Notes under the pieces: model-generated
Databases searched by the model: none
What the model saw: the letters and a program-made list of their open reading frames with translations, nothing else
What the model was told of the DNA's origin: nothing
Made by a program: the position numbers and the translations under genes
Shown here: positions 44,301-51,891 of the stretch, one piece after another
How the letters are laid out: every line of letters starts with the position of its first letter
How positions within the stretch are numbered: position 1 is the first letter of the stretch
Source of the DNA: an uncultured Muribaculaceae bacterium
Lineage (GTDB): Bacteria > Bacteroidota > Bacteroidia > Bacteroidales > Muribaculaceae
Length of the DNA: 51,984 nucleotides
NCBI GenBank assembly: GCA_910579105.1
Contig: CAJTRT010000015.1
Location: forward strand, 1 to 51,984
Direction: 5' to 3'

Positions 44301-45432
44301 CACGGGTCCCGGAATACCGCCTGACAGTCAGCAGCGTGTGTTCAACCGTTTCTACCGGGTTAAGGACGACGCCCCGGCCTCGGCTCCTGGTACAGGCATA
44401 GGGCTGCATCTGGCCCGCAAGATGATGGACCTGCATCACGGCACGATCGACATTGAGCGAAGCACTGCCGAGGGAACGGTGATGCTGATACTGATTCCCG
44501 CCGCGGGCGACGCTTATGCCGACGGCGAGTGTGCCGCGGCTGAATCCGATGTCGCCCCGGCCACGCACGACGCGGTCGAGGATGACCAGCCTCGTCGCGT
44601 GGCGCGTGAGGCCGGCGGCCCCTTGCGCCATGCCACGGTGCTCGTGGTCGAGGACGACGTATCCATCCTCGATTATATCGCGAAAGAGCTTTCCGAGTAT
44701 TACAACGTGCTTACCGCGACAGACGGCCGGACGGGGCTTGACCTCGCTCTCACCCGGCGCCCCGACCTGATACTTACCGATATAATGATGGAGGGGATCG
44801 ACGGCCTGGAGCTTTGCCGCAAGATACGCGCCAATGCCGATACCTGCGAGATTCCGGTCGTGATGCTGACAGCCAAGGTCACACAGGCCCAGCGCGACGA
44901 GGGATTCCTGGCGGGAGCGGACGCTTACATCACCAAGCCGTTCAACGTGGGCCATCTCCTCAACCGCGTGAATATGCTGATAATGCAGCGCCGTATGCTG
45001 AAAGAGAAGTATTCCGGCGAGAAGGCCGTCAGCGAGGAGGTGGCGAAAATCAAGTCCAACGACGAGCGTCTGTTCGAACGCGTGCGCAAGGTTGTGCTCG
45101 ACCATCTCGCCGACACCGATCTTTCGGTGGAATTCATCGCGAAGGAGATCGGCGTGAGCCGTTCCCACCTGCAGCGCCGGCTGAAAGTCTCGGCGAACAT
45201 GAATCCGAGCGAGTATATCAAGCGCGAGCGTATGCGCCATGCCGCCCTGATGCTGTCTACGAAGAATGTCGCGGTATCGGAAGTCGCGTATGCCACCGGT
45301 TTTTCGACGTTATCACACTTCTCGACATGCTTTAAGGAGCATTACGGCATGTCGCCGACACGCTATGTGGCGCTCCACCAGGGGACTACGGATGATGGTG
45401 GTGTTGAGGCCGAAACAGGCGGCAAAAACTGA
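41326..45432 (+). CDS. Hybrid two-component system regulator (sensor kinase plus AraC-type activator)
   Basis: The 1368-residue protein starts at GTG 41326, which keeps the signal peptide (about residues 1-27). The periplasmic sensor is made of repeated beta-propeller units (about 35-640, e.g. 'DSENNLWVGTTDGIQKF') and a Y_Y_Y domain (about 700-785). One membrane helix follows at about 795-815. The histidine kinase has 'FFTDISHEIRTPL' with His847. The ATPase has 'VLSNAFKFTPDGG' and 'GTGIGLHLA'. The receiver domain (from about 1103) carries phospho-acceptor Asp1152, and an AraC-type DNA-binding domain spans about 1247-1350. It should sense an oligosaccharide in the periplasm and activate the susC and GH16 blocks. 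Confidence 0.95.
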   Translation: MKIKLCQCFKAAVLLAVYVGFVASASAMQAPAGPAGKLFAVSNSHINKICQDHLGYIWLATDYGLTRFDGSETVTFTRTSEAGSLLSNTVLTVMEDSENNLWVGTTDGIQKFDRSTLTFATPRLSYPNVPDFSYVNSIIEDRKGNIWFTTSRSGAVCIRKGNPEPVCYMTTNSRICSNKTTVVFEDSFGNIWIGSMDAGVTIFNGSTNSMTTLSHDPDDPTSLSSNMIFTIGQTNDGRLFIGSLDGGIDAYDYRSNRVTRDAVSVEGNVYILRNSPDEDVMYIGTDGCGLKKYDVASGTLSDVGIAVKEFNPSKAKIHDILTDRQGNLWLGVYQKGALMVSRDAEDSMVNYAYSPFYPSLNIGTEPVLCVLQSSDGALWVGTDGDGIYRASAPGAPMRHIAYTDSDAGTILAIFEDSRGTIWAGNYLNGLSRYDASTGTFTPVALPLPDSNGGRVKEVNAIAEDADGNLWIATNGDGVCIYDPRSGSTRFYSHDPSLSDSKQLLGNAIHTILFSADGKAWIGTSDSGLSCLDLSTGRFEHYNTSNMRLSNNCVFALCQDVSGAVWAGTRMGLNRIQNGRTQVFNETNGLRNNFIYGITADRNGNLWLSTGDGVSMFDPKTMEFDNSMPTDLVACREFKRNSACGGLDGRVYFGGVGGLFSFMPGVRTAPRKLLRVAFNSLTVIDKNDGAAASDGAESVIPVHDGEDVELTYEHNSFTVSFGAVEFSHPERVSYSVMLEGHDNGWILLPPGARTATYSSLPPGDYTMRVKASIGDYKPLEKAMRLTISPPIYLTPWAKVIYAVLAILLVLFGVKAVKWRVREEERRNRQLMQAQTAEQKLQFFTDISHEIRTPLTMVLSPLDSLRDKIRDKQALRTIDTMRHNGDRILRLIDQIMDLRRLDNNQMKLAVGNVNVRDFIAGVAAAFDNLAGQRGIEYSVSIDQNVPETLMLDADKVDKVVFNVLSNAFKFTPDGGRVSLTGRIEDGMFAIRIADTGPGIPPDSQQRVFNRFYRVKDDAPASAPGTGIGLHLARKMMDLHHGTIDIERSTAEGTVMLILIPAAGDAYADGECAAAESDVAPATHDAVEDDQPRRVAREAGGPLRHATVLVVEDDVSILDYIAKELSEYYNVLTATDGRTGLDLALTRRPDLILTDIMMEGIDGLELCRKIRANADTCEIPVVMLTAKVTQAQRDEGFLAGADAYITKPFNVGHLLNRVNMLIMQRRMLKEKYSGEKAVSEEVAKIKSNDERLFERVRKVVLDHLADTDLSVEFIAKEIGVSRSHLQRRLKVSANMNPSEYIKRERMRHAALMLSTKNVAVSEVAYATGFSTLSHFSTCFKEHYGMSPTRYVALHQGTTDDGGVEAETGGKN

Positions 45433-45434
45433 GC

Positions 45435-45486
45435 GTCTACATCCGCGCAATGGCCATTGCCGCATTTTCGCAATTCTCTGCGACAT
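45435..45486 (+). promoter_or_regulatory. Putative HTCS operator upstream of the GH16 block
   Basis: GTCTACATCCGCGCAA (45435-45450) starts 2 bp after the HTCS stop codon. It matches 13 of 16 positions of the susC-side site. Further related elements follow: CATTGCCGCAT (45455-45465), CATTTTCGCAA (45463-45473) and CTCTGCGACAT (45476-45486). The proximal edge is 70 bp before the candidate -7 box at 45557, against 51 bp on the susC side. It probably binds the same activator; this is inference. Confidence 0.5.
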
Positions 45487-45556
45487 TTATGGTAGTCTTG
45501 GCGCAACGGAAAGAGTATCGGAGCCATTTGCAAAACGCCTCCGCCCGGTTTATGCC

Positions 45557-45564
45557 TAATTTTG
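45557..45564 (+). promoter_or_regulatory. Candidate -7 box for the GH16 block
   Basis: TAATTTTG matches TAnnTTTG 80 bp before the first GH16 gene. The nearest TTTG (45527-45530) is 26 bp upstream, which is too far for a strong constitutive promoter. Confidence 0.45.
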
Positions 45565-45644
45565 CATCGTCGGTTTCCGATATGAGTGGCCGACCGGAAG
45601 CTCAGGTTTTCCAGTCCTGACGCGATACAAAATCTACCAGACCG

Positions 45645-46484
45645 ATGAAAAGATCAGCGAAATTTATCACTACCGTTCTTGCGACAGCCATAGTCGGCGT
45701 CACGGCGGCGACAGCCCTTGCCGGGGGGAATCCGGCCGACGGGGGTGTGCCTGTGCCCGAGGGATACTCGCGCCTGGTGTTCTCTGACGAGTTCGACACC
45801 GACGGCGCTCCGGATCCCTCGAAATGGAACTTTGAGACCGGCTACATACGCAACGGCGAGATGCAGTATTATACTCCGGGCCAGAACGCCGTGTGCGAGG
45901 GTGGCGTGCTTGTCATCGAGGCTCGCAACGACAGTGCCCTGATCAACGGCGAGGTATGCCCCGTGACTTCCGCCAGCCTCACGACAAAGGACCGCGCGTC
46001 CTGGAAGTACGGATATGTCGAAGTGCGCGCAAAGCTCCCGTCGTCGCTCGGAACCTGGCCGGCGATATGGATGATGCCGCAGGAGAACAACTATGGCAAA
46101 TGGCCCCGTTCGGGCGAGATCGATATTATGGAGCATGTGGGATATAATCCCGAAAAGGTGCATTTCTCAGCCCATACCGAGCGTTTCAACCATATGCGCG
46201 GCACGCAGCGCACCCATGTCATCCACGCCCCGGAGGCTGTGGGCGTTTTCCATACCTACGCTCTGAAATGGACCCCGGACCGCCTGACGTGGTTTTACGA
46301 CGGCAAGGAACAGTACGCTATCGACCGCGAGGCGGACAGCGACTGGACGACCTGGCCTTTCGACATAGACTATTATCTCATTCTCAACCTCGCTTTCGGC
46401 GGGGGATGGGGGGGATCCGAAGGTGTTGACCTCTCGACGCTCCCGCAGCGCTACGAGATTGACTACGTCCGGGTTTTCCAATAA
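45645..46484 (+). CDS. GH16 endo-beta-1,3-glucanase (laminarinase type)
   Basis: The 279-residue enzyme has a signal peptide (about residues 1-26) and a single GH16 jelly-roll. The active site is 'SGEIDIMEHVGY', with Glu158 as nucleophile, Asp160 assisting and Glu163 as acid/base. The ExDxxE spacing is that of laminarinase-type GH16 rather than the ExDxE of lichenases. 'GTWPAIWMMP' and 'EIDYVRVFQ' are typical. No lipobox or sorting tail is seen, so it may be periplasmic or secreted. It is the first gene of the plus-strand enzyme block, and the next gene encodes a module that is fused in the second GH16. Confidence 0.93.
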   Translation: MKRSAKFITTVLATAIVGVTAATALAGGNPADGGVPVPEGYSRLVFSDEFDTDGAPDPSKWNFETGYIRNGEMQYYTPGQNAVCEGGVLVIEARNDSALINGEVCPVTSASLTTKDRASWKYGYVEVRAKLPSSLGTWPAIWMMPQENNYGKWPRSGEIDIMEHVGYNPEKVHFSAHTERFNHMRGTQRTHVIHAPEAVGVFHTYALKWTPDRLTWFYDGKEQYAIDREADSDWTTWPFDIDYYLILNLAFGGGWGGSEGVDLSTLPQRYEIDYVRVFQ

Positions 46485-46503
46485 CATCCGAGTTTTCCAA
46501 TAA
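46467..46503 (+). repeat. Tandem duplication of the GH16 3' end
   Basis: GTCCGGGTTTTCCAATAA (46467-46484), the last codons and stop of the GH16 gene, is repeated 19 bp later as ATCCGAGTTTTCCAATAA (46486-46503) with two differences. The second copy is noncoding and out of frame. Confidence 0.8.
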
Positions 46504-46558
46504 GTTTCACATACGGCTCTCTCCGCCTTATTCCTTACCTGTAAATCAAAGGTTACTG

Positions 46559-47032
46559 ATGAAAAAGATATTTGTTCTTATCGCTCTCGCGGGCGGCATG
46601 CTCACAGCCTCGGCCGCCCCGGTGATGAATTTCGCCCGCACCGTGCAGACTTCCGACGGGCTTCCAAAGGCTAACCTTCCTGTGAAAGTGAAGGTGGTGA
46701 TCCGCTCAGGTGCCGCCGACGGCCCCGTAGCTTTCGGCGAGGAGCACCAGGTTACCACGTCGCCAGCCGGAGTGGCCTATGTGGCGGTGGGTTCGCAGAA
46801 CACCACTGTGACCCTCGACCAGCTCGACTGGGGCAACACTATATATTATATGGAGACGGCCGTCGACCAGGGCAGCGGATTCGAGCAGAGCGTCAACCAG
46901 CAGATACTCAGCGTCCCCCGCGCGGTGCATGCCGCGAACGCCTCCTCGCTGACCCTCGCTTCTCCCTCGGGGAAACAGTTCAAGGTCACCATATCCGACA
47001 ACGGCGAACTTTCAGCAACCGCAATCGACTAA
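46559..47032 (+). CDS. Small secreted beta-module protein, paralogue of the second GH16's N-domain
   Basis: The 157-residue protein has a signal peptide (about residues 1-19). The module resembles the Bacteroidetes N-terminal domain seen before tail-fibre-like or surface proteins: 'ARTVQTSDGLPKANLPVKVKV', then a later 'ILSVPRAVHAANASSL'. It aligns along its length with residues 1-152 of the GH16 at 47494-48714. For example, 'RAVHAANASSL' matches 'SALHASNASGL', and 'VTISDNGELS' matches 'LAVDDSGNLS'. There are no catalytic residues. It lies between GH16 and a sorting-domain protein and may act as a free partner module for the first GH16. The function is inferred only. Confidence 0.7.
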   Translation: MKKIFVLIALAGGMLTASAAPVMNFARTVQTSDGLPKANLPVKVKVVIRSGAADGPVAFGEEHQVTTSPAGVAYVAVGSQNTTVTLDQLDWGNTIYYMETAVDQGSGFEQSVNQQILSVPRAVHAANASSLTLASPSGKQFKVTISDNGELSATAID

Positions 47033-47036
47033 GGCT

Positions 47037-47489
47037 ATGCGTATCGCTCTGAAATCAAGTCTCCTGTTGTTCGCGGCGCTTCCGCTGGCCGCGGCGGCGC
47101 AGGGATTCCTCCCTTACTGCGGGGTCTCCGGTAACTCGCATTTCGCGATAGAGCCGGCTGCGGCCGGTTTCTCGGCAACCGGTGACGCCGTGCTGTCCCA
47201 TGGCTCGCTTCCCGCTATCTCGACCTATACCGCCGGCATCAAGACCGTCACAGCTTACGAGGCCGGTGTCATTGTCACTCTCGCCTCCGACGGCGGCTCG
47301 CTCTTTGTCAACGGTGTTGAAAACGGCTGCGGTTACGGCGTTTTCGCTGTCGACGGCAGGATGATGGCCGACGGGAAAGTGGCCGACGGAGTAGTCAGCC
47401 TCCGCGGCCTGGGTGCCGGGCAGTATCTGCTTCGACTGTGTCCCGCCGGTACGGCTCCGTGTGTATATAACTTCATAAAAAAGAACTGA
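47037..47489 (+). CDS. Small secreted protein consisting mainly of a sorting-domain-like fold
   Basis: The 150-residue product has a signal peptide (about residues 1-21, ending AAAQ). A short beta-rich region precedes a C-terminal part resembling a T9SS type A tail: 'VNGVENGCGYGVFAVDGRMM', then 'VSLRGLGAGQYLLRLCPAGT'. Cys residues near 93 and in 'RLCPAGTAPC' are unusual for such tails. There is no large passenger domain. It starts 4 bp after the module gene and ends 4 bp before the second GH16, so the three are tightly coupled. It may carry or display a partner protein, or be a remnant. The call is tentative. Confidence 0.6.
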   Translation: MRIALKSSLLLFAALPLAAAAQGFLPYCGVSGNSHFAIEPAAAGFSATGDAVLSHGSLPAISTYTAGIKTVTAYEAGVIVTLASDGGSLFVNGVENGCGYGVFAVDGRMMADGKVADGVVSLRGLGAGQYLLRLCPAGTAPCVYNFIKKN

Positions 47490-47493
47490 ACAG

Positions 47494-48714
47494 ATGAAAC
47501 CGTTTATAGCATCCATGCTCTCCGCCGCCGCGATATTCGCGGCAAGCGCCGAACCTGTGCTCTACGAGGCATCGCTCACGGATTTATACGGCACACCCTC
47601 GGCCAACGAGCAGGTGACGCTGCGCCTGTCGCTTATCGACCGCGACGGCAACCTCCTGTATGCCGAAACCCATAACGCCACCTCGGATGCTTTCGGGCAC
47701 CTTTACGCCATGGTCGGCACCGGAACTGACACCGAAGGGGAGTTCAGCGACGCCAACTGGGAGGCTGCTGAGAAGATGGGCGTGAGCATCACCCGCGCCG
47801 ACGGCTCCGAAATCAGTGACACCGCCGATCTGGGCTACACGCCGTCAGCCCTCCACGCGTCAAATGCCTCCGGGCTTGTCGGGCCCTCTACCGCCGAGGG
47901 GCGCTACCGCCTTGCCGTCGATGACTCCGGAAATCTGTCGACCGTCTTCGACGAGAACAAGTCAATCGCGATTCCCGACGGCTATACCCGCATGATTTTC
48001 CATGAGGAGTTCGACTACAACGGTCTTCCCGATCCGGCCTACTGGGGCTATGAGAAGGGGTTCGTGCGCAACGGGGAGTCGCAGTACTATACCGAGGCTC
48101 GTCTCGAGAATTGCGAGGTATCCGACGGCACTTTGAAGATACACTGCATAAAGGAAGATTATACAGATCCTTCCACAGGAGAGACGGCGCAATATACCGC
48201 CGGCAGCATACATACGCAGAACAAGGTGAAGTTCACCTACGGACGCGTCGATGTGCGGGCGAAACTCCCCGCGGCCAAGGGAACATGGCCCGCGATATGG
48301 CTGATGCCGAATGACAGCTATTACGGGCACTGGCCGCGTTCAGGCGAGATCGACATAATGGAGTGCGTGGGATATGAGCCTAATGTGATACATTTCACGG
48401 CTCATACCTACCTGCAGAACGGAGGCGATAACAACAAGAACCATTTCACGATGCGCGTGATGAATCCGGCCCCCCACGAGGACTTCCACGTTTACTCGCT
48501 GGAATGGTCGGCAAACAAGCTGACGTGGTATGTCGACGGCAAACGCGGTTTCACAATGGTCAAGAACGCCCCGCTTTGGACCGGCTGGCCTTTCGACCGC
48601 GACTTCTACCTGATTCTGAACTTCGCCTGGGGCGGATGGGGCGGCCAGCAGGGCACCGAGCCCGAGAAGCTCCCGTTGACCTACGAGGTCGACTATGTGC
48701 GCGTATTCCAATAA
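47494..48714 (+). CDS. GH16 endo-beta-glucanase with N-terminal beta-module
   Basis: The 406-residue enzyme has a signal peptide (about residues 1-19). An N-terminal beta-module (about 20-152) is paralogous to the protein at 46559-47032. The GH16 domain (about 160-406) has 'SGEIDIMECVGY', with Glu285 as nucleophile and Glu290 as acid/base in the laminarinase-type ExDxxE pattern. 'GTWPAIWLMP' and 'EVDYVRVFQ' mirror the first GH16. It differs in loop lengths around 'EDYTDPSTGETAQYTAG' (about 221-237), which may alter binding-site shape. It is in the same transcript as the preceding genes and probably cuts the same or a related glucan on a different site. Confidence 0.93.
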   Translation: MKPFIASMLSAAAIFAASAEPVLYEASLTDLYGTPSANEQVTLRLSLIDRDGNLLYAETHNATSDAFGHLYAMVGTGTDTEGEFSDANWEAAEKMGVSITRADGSEISDTADLGYTPSALHASNASGLVGPSTAEGRYRLAVDDSGNLSTVFDENKSIAIPDGYTRMIFHEEFDYNGLPDPAYWGYEKGFVRNGESQYYTEARLENCEVSDGTLKIHCIKEDYTDPSTGETAQYTAGSIHTQNKVKFTYGRVDVRAKLPAAKGTWPAIWLMPNDSYYGHWPRSGEIDIMECVGYEPNVIHFTAHTYLQNGGDNNKNHFTMRVMNPAPHEDFHVYSLEWSANKLTWYVDGKRGFTMVKNAPLWTGWPFDRDFYLILNFAWGGWGGQQGTEPEKLPLTYEVDYVRVFQ

Positions 48715-48749
48715 TAACGTAAGAAAATAATCACTTAACTTATAACACC

Positions 48750-50207
48750 ATGAATAAAAAACAGTTACTCACTCTCGCTGCTGCTGCCGTAATCGGCGCT
48801 TCGCAGTCGTTTGCCGCTGTCGAATACTGGGTCGCTACCAATGGCAGCGACGAAAATCCCGGAACAGAGGCCAAGCCTTTCGCGACACCCGAGATGGCCA
48901 TCCTCTGCGTCAAGGACAATGAGGAGACCATAATCCACCTCCAGAAAGACGCTACTTTCATGCTCGCCGGGCAGCTGAACCTCGACAAGAACAAAATCTG
49001 CACCATAGAGGGCGACAATACCACACTGAAAGGCGCTGAGAAGCCGGGCTATCAGGGCGGGGAGGCTACGCGTATATTCCGTGCCGCCGATAACTCCAAA
49101 ATAAATATCAGCGGGGTCAATTTCGTCAACGGACGTCAGATCGAGTATGTGCTCGGTGGTGCCATATTCTTCGCCGGTGACGAGTTGAACATCGACAAGT
49201 GCCGCTTCATCGACAACGAGGCCGGTTCTGCCGGTGCCGCTATCGGTTCGCGTGGCCGCGTGGTCCGCGTCACCAACAGCTACTTCGAGCATAACTACAT
49301 CATCGGCGGCGGAGCCCGCGGCGCGGCCATCATGCAGCGCGGTCCCGAGTCTCTCGACGGCGAGCTGTATGTCGACAACTGCACATTCTACAAGAACTCG
49401 CTCGACCAGGGCGGCCAGGGCTACTGCATAGCCATCTACGATCCCTCGGGCCAGCCCGGTGTGAACTTCGCCGGATGCTCCAAGCTCCAGGTTACAAACT
49501 CCACCTTCGTGGAAAACACCTCGGCCGATCCGTATCAGGGCTGCATTGACATCTCCGACCATACCGACTGCGAGACTATTCTGGTTAACAACACGTTCTA
49601 TAACAACGACGGCGTTATGCGCCTCTATTACCAGCAGAAGCCGGTGTACATGTTCAACAATTTCGCTTACTGCAACCGCGCCTGCGTCCTTTCGGAATGT
49701 TCCATCGCCGACACAGAGCGCACGGCTATCATTGCCAAGAACAACATCCTTTATGGCGCTGAGCGCTCGGTCAACGAGAACATGGACGACCCCGACTTCA
49801 ACGCCAACGCCGCCGCTTCCCACAACACGCTCGGCCTCTGTAAGGACGTTACCATGACCGCCCTCGGTGTCAGCACCACCCTCGGTACCCGCGACGAGGC
49901 GTTTGTTCCCTTCCTTCCCATCCTGCGCGAAAACTCCCCGCTGGTTGATGCCGGTATCGAAAGCTCAGATGAGTGGCTCAAACCAAACGTGATTCCGGCT
50001 ACCGACTGCCGTGGCATAGCCAACTCCAAGGGCAAGGATATTGGCGCTTATGAATGGCTGCATGGAGGTGCGGTCAACACCGTTGCCGAAGATTTCTCCG
50101 ACGCTCCCGTTGAATACTACAACCTCCAGGGCATGCGCGTGGAGAACCCCGCCAACGGCATCTTCATCCGCCGCCAGGGTTTCAAGGCCACCAAGGTAAT
50201 CCTCTAA
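48750..50207 (+). CDS. Secreted right-handed beta-helix protein with sorting-like tail
   Basis: This 485-residue protein has a signal peptide (about residues 1-22). The start 'EYWVATNGSDENPGTEAKPF' is typical of DUF1565-like parallel beta-helix proteins. The body consists of short repeated strands such as 'VTNSYFEHN', 'VDNCTFYKNS' and 'VTNSTFVENT' (about 95-330). The last ~45 residues ('EYYNLQGMRVENPANGIFIR') resemble a T9SS type A tail. Beta-helix proteins include pectate-lyase-like enzymes and adhesins, but no catalytic residues could be assigned. In this locus it may bind glycan on the surface. It starts 35 bp after GH16. Confidence 0.75.
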   Translation: MNKKQLLTLAAAAVIGASQSFAAVEYWVATNGSDENPGTEAKPFATPEMAILCVKDNEETIIHLQKDATFMLAGQLNLDKNKICTIEGDNTTLKGAEKPGYQGGEATRIFRAADNSKINISGVNFVNGRQIEYVLGGAIFFAGDELNIDKCRFIDNEAGSAGAAIGSRGRVVRVTNSYFEHNYIIGGGARGAAIMQRGPESLDGELYVDNCTFYKNSLDQGGQGYCIAIYDPSGQPGVNFAGCSKLQVTNSTFVENTSADPYQGCIDISDHTDCETILVNNTFYNNDGVMRLYYQQKPVYMFNNFAYCNRACVLSECSIADTERTAIIAKNNILYGAERSVNENMDDPDFNANAAASHNTLGLCKDVTMTALGVSTTLGTRDEAFVPFLPILRENSPLVDAGIESSDEWLKPNVIPATDCRGIANSKGKDIGAYEWLHGGAVNTVAEDFSDAPVEYYNLQGMRVENPANGIFIRRQGFKATKVIL

Positions 50208-50250
50208 TAAATCTGAGAGATTAGTTCTCTGATTCCTAAGATCAATAATC

Positions 50251-51891
50251 ATGAAAAAATTCACGATATTGGCGACCGCTTTCGCGCTGGCAGCTTCGGC
50301 TGCCAACGCCGAAAGCGTAACCATCAGCCACGAGACCGCCGGCGCCCTCGAAGCAGAACTTAAAGCCGCTATCGCCGCTTCCGAAGCTCTGACAGCGATG
50401 GCTGACATCACCGAGCTAACCATCACCGGCGAGGCCGTGATGGATGCCAACGATTTCGTGGCCATCCGCGCGAATCTGCGTCCTTCACTGGTGACGCTTG
50501 ACATGTCGCAGGCAAAGTTTGCCAGCAATGCTCTCCCTGGCGGGTTTTACGATAAAGAGGGTATTCTTAACAAGATGAACATCGTTGAATGTAAGCTGCC
50601 CGAGACGCTGACCAGTCTCTCCGGCGGCGTGTTCTTCGAATGTAAAAAACTTGAAAGGGTAAATCTTCCCGACGGAATCAGGTCGATACCCCAGTATTGT
50701 TTCTCCGGCTGTGAGAAGTTGAATATGGAAGCCCTGCCTCCACAGCTTACCACTGTTTATGCCGACGCATTCAACCTGTGCAAGGCTCTGACTGTTGCCG
50801 TGCTTCCTGAAACGGTGCATACCATTAATGGTTCGGCCTTCAACGAATCCGGGGTGACTTTCTCTAAATTACCCTCGGCGCTCAAAGGACCTCTCGGCGA
50901 GCGTGCGTTCCGTCAGGCCAAGAATGTCACTTTCGATGAGATTCCCGAAGGCGTTACCGTGCTTAAAACGAGCTGTTTCGCCGGAACCCAGGTGACTTTC
51001 AAGACTTTCCCCAAGAGCCTTACCGGAATAGAAACCTGCGTTTTGCAGAGCTGCAAACAAATCACCGAGTTCACCATTCCGAATATCGGCACTCTTTGGA
51101 CAAAGATTCCTGACGGGACATTCTACGTCAACGAGGCTGTGACACGCACTTTCATTTGCCGCGCTCCGTCGGCTCCTGTTCCAACCAAGGTTACTGGTAA
51201 CAACTGGGACGAAAGTTTCGGTCGGCCGGAAATGTGCGTGAATACCACAATGAAAGTGCTTTACTCCGCTATGGAGAGCTTCCAGAGCACTGCTCCTTAC
51301 AATAAGATGAAAATCGAGGCGCTGAAGACCGCGGTCGAGGCTCCGATAATCGATATGCCCGCCGGTCACGATGCCGCGAATGTCAAGGTTGCGTTTGTGG
51401 TGAACGGTGTCGAGCACACCTCGTTTGACGAGGTGCTCGAAGGGGAGGGCAAGCTGGTCGTTTCCTTCGATGATGCCGCTCACGCGTGGCTCCATGTTCA
51501 GGAGATCCGCTACGCGGGTGCCGAGGCCTATGCCGAAGGCGACGAGACGGAAGAGGTTGACCCGGACCTTCTATATGCTGTCGGCAACGTGTCGCAGAGC
51601 CTGAGAAAGACCGTCGAGGTACCCGTGACAGTCTCTCCCGATATGAAGCCCATCCATATCACCGTGGCTATGGCCGACGTTATCACCGGCGTGGAGGCTG
51701 TTGACGCACCCGAGACCGCGATTTCCCGCAACGGCGACATTGTGAACCTTACCGTACCCGGAGCCGCGCTCTACGACCTCGCGGGTCGCATGGTAGTTTC
51801 CACTGACTCTAACGTTCTTGACCTCGGCGGCGTGCCCGCTGGCGGCTACATACTCCGCGCCGGCAAGAAGGCTGTCAAGATCATCAAATAA
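50251..51891 (+). CDS. Secreted BspA-like leucine-rich-repeat protein with sorting-like tail
   Basis: This 546-residue protein has a signal peptide (about residues 1-20). A BspA-type leucine-rich-repeat region (LRR_5, about 75-310) contains units such as 'LERVNLPDGIRSIPQYCFSGC', 'LTTVYADAFNLCKALT' and 'LTGIETCVLQSC'. A non-repeat beta region follows (about 320-500). The C-terminal ~45 residues ('LYDLAGRMVVSTDSNVLD', then 'VPAGGYILRAGKKAV') resemble a T9SS type A tail. BspA proteins are surface adhesins in other Bacteroidetes. It starts 43 bp after the beta-helix gene and is the last gene of the block in this window. Confidence 0.8.
   Translation: MKKFTILATAFALAASAANAESVTISHETAGALEAELKAAIAASEALTAMADITELTITGEAVMDANDFVAIRANLRPSLVTLDMSQAKFASNALPGGFYDKEGILNKMNIVECKLPETLTSLSGGVFFECKKLERVNLPDGIRSIPQYCFSGCEKLNMEALPPQLTTVYADAFNLCKALTVAVLPETVHTINGSAFNESGVTFSKLPSALKGPLGERAFRQAKNVTFDEIPEGVTVLKTSCFAGTQVTFKTFPKSLTGIETCVLQSCKQITEFTIPNIGTLWTKIPDGTFYVNEAVTRTFICRAPSAPVPTKVTGNNWDESFGRPEMCVNTTMKVLYSAMESFQSTAPYNKMKIEALKTAVEAPIIDMPAGHDAANVKVAFVVNGVEHTSFDEVLEGEGKLVVSFDDAAHAWLHVQEIRYAGAEAYAEGDETEEVDPDLLYAVGNVSQSLRKTVEVPVTVSPDMKPIHITVAMADVITGVEAVDAPETAISRNGDIVNLTVPGAALYDLAGRMVVSTDSNVLDLGGVPAGGYILRAGKKAVKIIK

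Noticed and set aside
44209..45240. 343-codon minus-strand ORF inside the HTCS gene
   Set aside because: It mirrors the kinase, receiver and AraC domains, which have all conserved residues on the plus strand.
48765..49823. 352-codon minus-strand ORF opposite the beta-helix gene
   Set aside because: It is an antisense frame of the repeat region and lacks a signal or domain.
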